A stretch of 64,000 nucleotides of DNA from Bugulina stolonifera (lineage: Eukaryota; Bryozoa; Gymnolaemata; Cheilostomatida; Bugulidae), in the NCBI GenBank assembly GCA_935421135.1, contig OW285193.1, positions 3,593,996 through 3,657,995 on the forward strand. The letters are read 5' to 3'. This document shows positions 59,960-64,000 of this stretch, in pieces (position 1 is the stretch's first letter; the number at the start of each line of letters is the position of its first letter). The translations under genes and the position numbers were made by a program. The notes under the pieces were generated by a model. The model did not search any database. It was not told the DNA's origin and worked only from the letters and a program-made list of their open reading frames with translations.

Positions 59960-60316
59960 CGAGTTCTGCTAAAAACAAAATGAACATGTTTATCTGCTTG
60001 TCCATAGCTGTATAGCAGTAGGCTTTTGCAAGTACCTATCCACCAACTAGCTTAAACAGCAGCTGTATGTCTGAATGCCTATTGTGTGATAAACTTTTGT
60101 ATGTGTGTATGTGCAGTTTTGTACTATGGTCACAAAAAATTTTTGCATGTCATGTTTTGTCAAAACGGTTTGTTTTTCTTTTTGAATTAGAAGGTGTTAT
60201 ATCTAAATCTATAGTGTTATATCTATTCTACATTTTCAATAGCTTGAATATTTAGTAGCACAAAAAACCGTGAAAATAACTTCAGCCAATGATTGTGTTC
60301 TAGTTTGATTTTCATC

Positions 60317-60454
60317 CTGCAGTGTATACTGCAGTGTATACTGCAGTGTATACTGCAGTGTATACTGCAGTGTATACTGCAGTGTATACTGCAGTGTATA
60401 CTGCAGTGTATACTGCAGTGTATACTGCAGTGTATACTGCAGTGTATACTGCAG
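60317..60454. repeat. 12-bp minisatellite of near-palindromic units
   Basis: About 11.5 copies of CTGCAGTGTATA, flanked by inverted GATTTTCAT (60307-60315) and ATGAAAATC (60456-60464). The open frames on both strands (ILQC and LQYT repeats) are artefacts. Confidence 0.95.
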
Positions 60455-60464
60455 AATGAAAATC

Positions 60465-62199
60465 AACTTAGTACACATTCATTGGTACCAACACCAATGG
60501 AACTATATTTCTTATATTTTCTAGTCTATGTCTCAATGTTGCTCTAGCAAGGTTGAACAACAAATAAATCTTTTAGCATTGATGGTAACAGCTGTTTAGA
60601 AATAATATTTGCCTTTTAGTTACGATGCTAATGTGATGGGAGCAGGGGTGCAGTTCAGTCGTTATATATATATGTGTTATGTACGTAAGCTATATGTGTC
60701 GTTGTAGGTCTGATGTATCGCACCACCCTTACTCCATCAACTAGGCCAGGGGGTTATCTGCGTGGATTCTCTAGGAGGTCCGAGCGGTCACATAAGTCAG
60801 GATGTATATTAAATAATACTATTTATATATGACAAGATGGGACAACTGAAGGACGACCAGCAACCTGTGTGACTAACTGAGTAACTCTAAATAATATGAT
60901 AACGGCTCACTGGCCCAACTAATAAGCTATTCTAGAACGTGCAACTATGATATGACTGTATGCTCTATTCACGTGTAAATCTCACTGTACTATTCCCCAT
61001 GTATCATTAGCCAAAATATATATATCTCAAGACTATTACAATTGTACTCAATTCACAATTCCTATATGTAATTTATCCACTGAATTATCCACAATATCTT
61101 ACACAATGCAAATTCGTAATACCATTTATATCCAAGATTATCACAATTACTTCAACAAGTATCATACAATTTGTCTCCAAGAATTCCAAGTTCAGTTACT
61201 AATTATCCACATTTATATCCACTTACAATATACCAATATCCCGTCAATTTATCTATCTCAACATATCGCTAGCTCAAGCATCAATGTATTACTTCACGTT
61301 TCACGTTCATCTATACCTTATACATATTATATATTCAATATAACTCCACTTTGATTTCCTTTCATATCCCTTGTTCTATTTACTTATTCAATCCACAATC
61401 TATTTAACGAGAGAACAGGGATTATACTTAAAATACACATATTAAAATATAAAGCTAACTAGATAAAATATTCATGACTTACTGTACTAGAGAAAAATAC
61501 TAAATCCGTAAACAACTAAAATAGTAAACACAATAAGTGACTCGCTAACTAAGTAAGTGAACAATCGACAAGCTAGCGAGTTAGCGAGCTAGCGAGCTAG
61601 CGAGCGCATAATCTATAATGTCCTTTCTTTTTATACTTTTTGTGATACTCTATTACAATATAAAGCCTTTCCTATTGGCTAAAATATTCATATACAATAG
61701 TTATATCAATCTGTCATAGGGAGCTCAGTTGTCTATTTAATTTCTATTGGCTAGCTAAGAAAACACTGCAGGATATTAGATAATTGTTACTGTTAGTTCT
61801 GCTTATCTGTATGGGCTATAATATAATGTAGGGGCGTGACTTGTGGTATATTATTCTGTAGTTATAGTCCTTTTTAATTCTCGTTGTACTGGTAGTTGAA
61901 GAGTGTGGCTTCTTGATAGTAACGTGTAGGAGTTGTTTCCACTTTTGAGGAGATAACTTCTGTTCTGTAATGTTCATTCTTTTGGTTTGGAGTTGTCTGT
62001 TCTGGAGTGTTATTTTGGAGTTATTCTCTCCTGTAAGATAATGTTTATGAAGCTATGTTTGTCATTCTTTACACTAAGTTCAAACTTTAATGTACAGTTT
62101 TGAATTAATTTCAACTATATTTATGAGGATTTAAGAAGAGTTATGTTTTCTCTAAGTAGTAACTAAACAATTTTGTCTGATTTTTTTATTATGGACAGT
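60465..62199. other. Intergenic, nothing recognised
   Basis: AT-rich sequence. A short gctagcga octamer repeat lies at about 61570-61605. No gene supported. Confidence 0.3.
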
Positions 62200-62203
62200 C
62201 AAT

Positions 62204-64000
62204 AAACACTTCTGTCAGAAATTTGTTCAACATGTTTATGTTATCTAAAAAGAACCCACAAGGTGCACAGAAAGTACAGTGTACATTCGTTGTGTAGATA
62301 ATAAATGCAGGCAACCTATAAAATATTGGGAAGGCAACTTCTCAACATTGTCACAGTCCCTAAAATGCTTCAATCCTTGTACATGTATAATGGACCCTAA
62401 ATGTTCCCATGACATAGTAGCTTAAAAATCCTGTACTCATATCTGCACTGCTACAGTGCACTATCATTGCAATTGATGAAAGGTCTTTTTTTACAGGTCT
62501 ATTGGCTTATACTGCTTTTCCTATTAAAAAAATGGAACCAGCATAATTTTATAAGAGTCACCATATTAATTGTTTCCAAATTTGGTTTCTGTTATTTACA
62601 TCTTCTGAATTAGTTTGTGGATTGCTTGTGTGTGGGACTCTGTTTCGATCCCTACAGGCCGCATATACCGGTAGTGTAGATAGACTGGACTAATGTGTAT
62701 GCTACATAATACTTTTTGCGATGGTACATGTAAATAGTAATTCAACCACTTTCAATGCAAAAAATGTTGGTAGCTGTGCAACTAACAAAAAAGTGCACAT
62801 ATTACACTGTACTTTTGGACTGTTCCACTCAAGTGTAGAAGTGATGGTGCACAAGGAACTTTAGGCATGGTGAAACACTTCTGTCAGAAATTTGTTCAAC
62901 ATGTTTATGTTATCTGAAAAGGACCCACAAGGTGCACAGAAAGTACAGTGTACATTTGTGGTGTAGATAATAAATGCAGGCAACCTATGAAATATTGGGA
63001 GGACAACTTCTCAACATTGTCACAGTCCCTAAAATGCTTCAATCCTTGTACATGTATAATGGACCCTAAATGTTCCCATGACATATTAGCTTAAAAATCC
63101 TGTACTCATATCTGCACTGCTACAGTGCACTATCATTGCAATTGATGAAAGGTCTTTTTTTTACAGGTCTATTGGCTTATACTGCTTTTCCTATTAAAAA
63201 ATGGAACCAGCATAATTTTATGAGAGTCACCATATTAATTAAATTAATTGTTTCCAAATTTGGCTTCTACTATTTGCACCTTCTGAATTAATTGGTGGAT
63301 TGCTTGTGTGTGGGACTCTGTTTCCCTACAGGCCGCATATACTGGTAGTGTAGATAGGCTGGACTAATGTGCATACTACATAATACTTTTTGCAATGGTA
63401 CATGTAAATAGTAATTCAACCACTTTCAATGCAAAAAATGTTGGTAGCTGTGCAACTAACAAAAAAGTGCACATATTACACTGTACTTTTGGACTGTTCC
63501 ACTCAAGTGTAGAAGTGATGGTGCACAAGGAACTTTAGGCATGGTGAAACACTTCTGTCAGAAATTTGTTCAACATGTTTATGTTATCTGAAAAGGACCC
63601 ACAAGGTGCACAGAAAGTACAGTGTACATTTGTGGTGTAGATAATAAATGCAGGCAACCTATGAAATATTGGGAGGACAACTTCTCAACATTGTCACAGT
63701 CCCTAAAATGCTTCAATCCTTGTACATGTATAATGGACCCTAAATGTTCCCATGACATATTAGCTTAAAAATCCTGTACTCATATCTGCACTGCTACAGT
63801 GCACTATCATTGCAATTGATGAAAGGTCTTTTTTTTACAGGTCTATTGGCTTATACTGCTTTTCCTATTAAAAAATGGAACCAGCATAATTTTATGAGAG
63901 TCACCATATTAATTAAATTAATTGTTTCCAAATTTGGCTTCTACTATTTGCACCTTCTGAATTAATTGGTGGATTGCTTGTGTGTGGGACTCTGTTTCCC
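62204..64000 (+). repeat. About 670-bp tandem repeat, cut by the window end
   Basis: ctgtcagaaatttgttcaac recurs at 62212, 62881 and 63555, giving periods of 669 and 674 bp. Units 2 and 3 are almost identical; unit 1 differs by scattered changes and lacks a 4-bp attaaatt expansion. The third unit is incomplete at 64000. No coding potential. Confidence 0.95.

Overview
The window looks like animal nuclear DNA that is AT-rich, intron-bearing and dense in transposons. Introns close to 100 bp, a secreted pentraxin-like gene, abundant short LTR elements and very frequent use of the palindrome TACATGTA would fit a sponge or another early-branching invertebrate. That assignment is inference; no sequence here fixes the species.

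Region by region. 0.7-9.3 kb: a 12-exon plus-strand gene for a secreted protein with two tandem pentraxin/LamG-like domains, a Thr-rich stalk and a Cys-rich C-terminus. Its exons can be joined in frame from ATG to stop (622 aa); its introns hold an antisense solo LTR and a tRNA-derived SINE. 10.0-15.6 kb: a young, intact Ty3/gypsy-type retrotransposon (227-bp LTRs, one 1337-codon gag-pol) nested inside an older solo LTR. 15.7-24.6 kb: a giant inverted duplication with arms of about 2.6 kb, carrying 213-bp tandem repeats. Only the left arm contains a solo LTR and a hAT-type MITE; the right arm preserves both empty sites. 25-32.9 kb: minisatellites and exons of at least one unrecognised minus-strand gene.

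32,890-42,657: the most interesting object, a complete 9,768-bp element with 543-bp GC-rich terminal inverted repeats and a 6-bp target duplication (GATACA). It carries two divergent, intron-containing genes. One is a protein-primed-type family B DNA polymerase (zinc fingers, OTU-like region, exonuclease, a Cys/His-rich nuclease-like insert, DTDS active site). The other has two copies of an OB-like module and is predicted to bind single-stranded DNA. Between them lies an ~800-bp palindrome built of 31-bp repeats. No integrase, capsid, packaging ATPase or protease gene is visible. It resembles a Polinton/Maverick cut down to its replication functions. The polymerase reading frame has one apparent -1 break.

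42.7-64 kb: a non-autonomous piggyBac-like element (TTAA target, 15-bp TIR), a second antisense copy of the 16.9-kb LTR family, a 1.85-kb TRIM-type LTR element with a tRNA-Leu-like primer site, scattered exons of unrecognised genes, a 12-bp minisatellite and a ~670-bp tandem repeat running off the end of the window.

Many short open frames in the window are chance or repeat artefacts; several begin at TTG rather than ATG. Gene models below rest on splice-site and reading-phase logic, not on transcripts.
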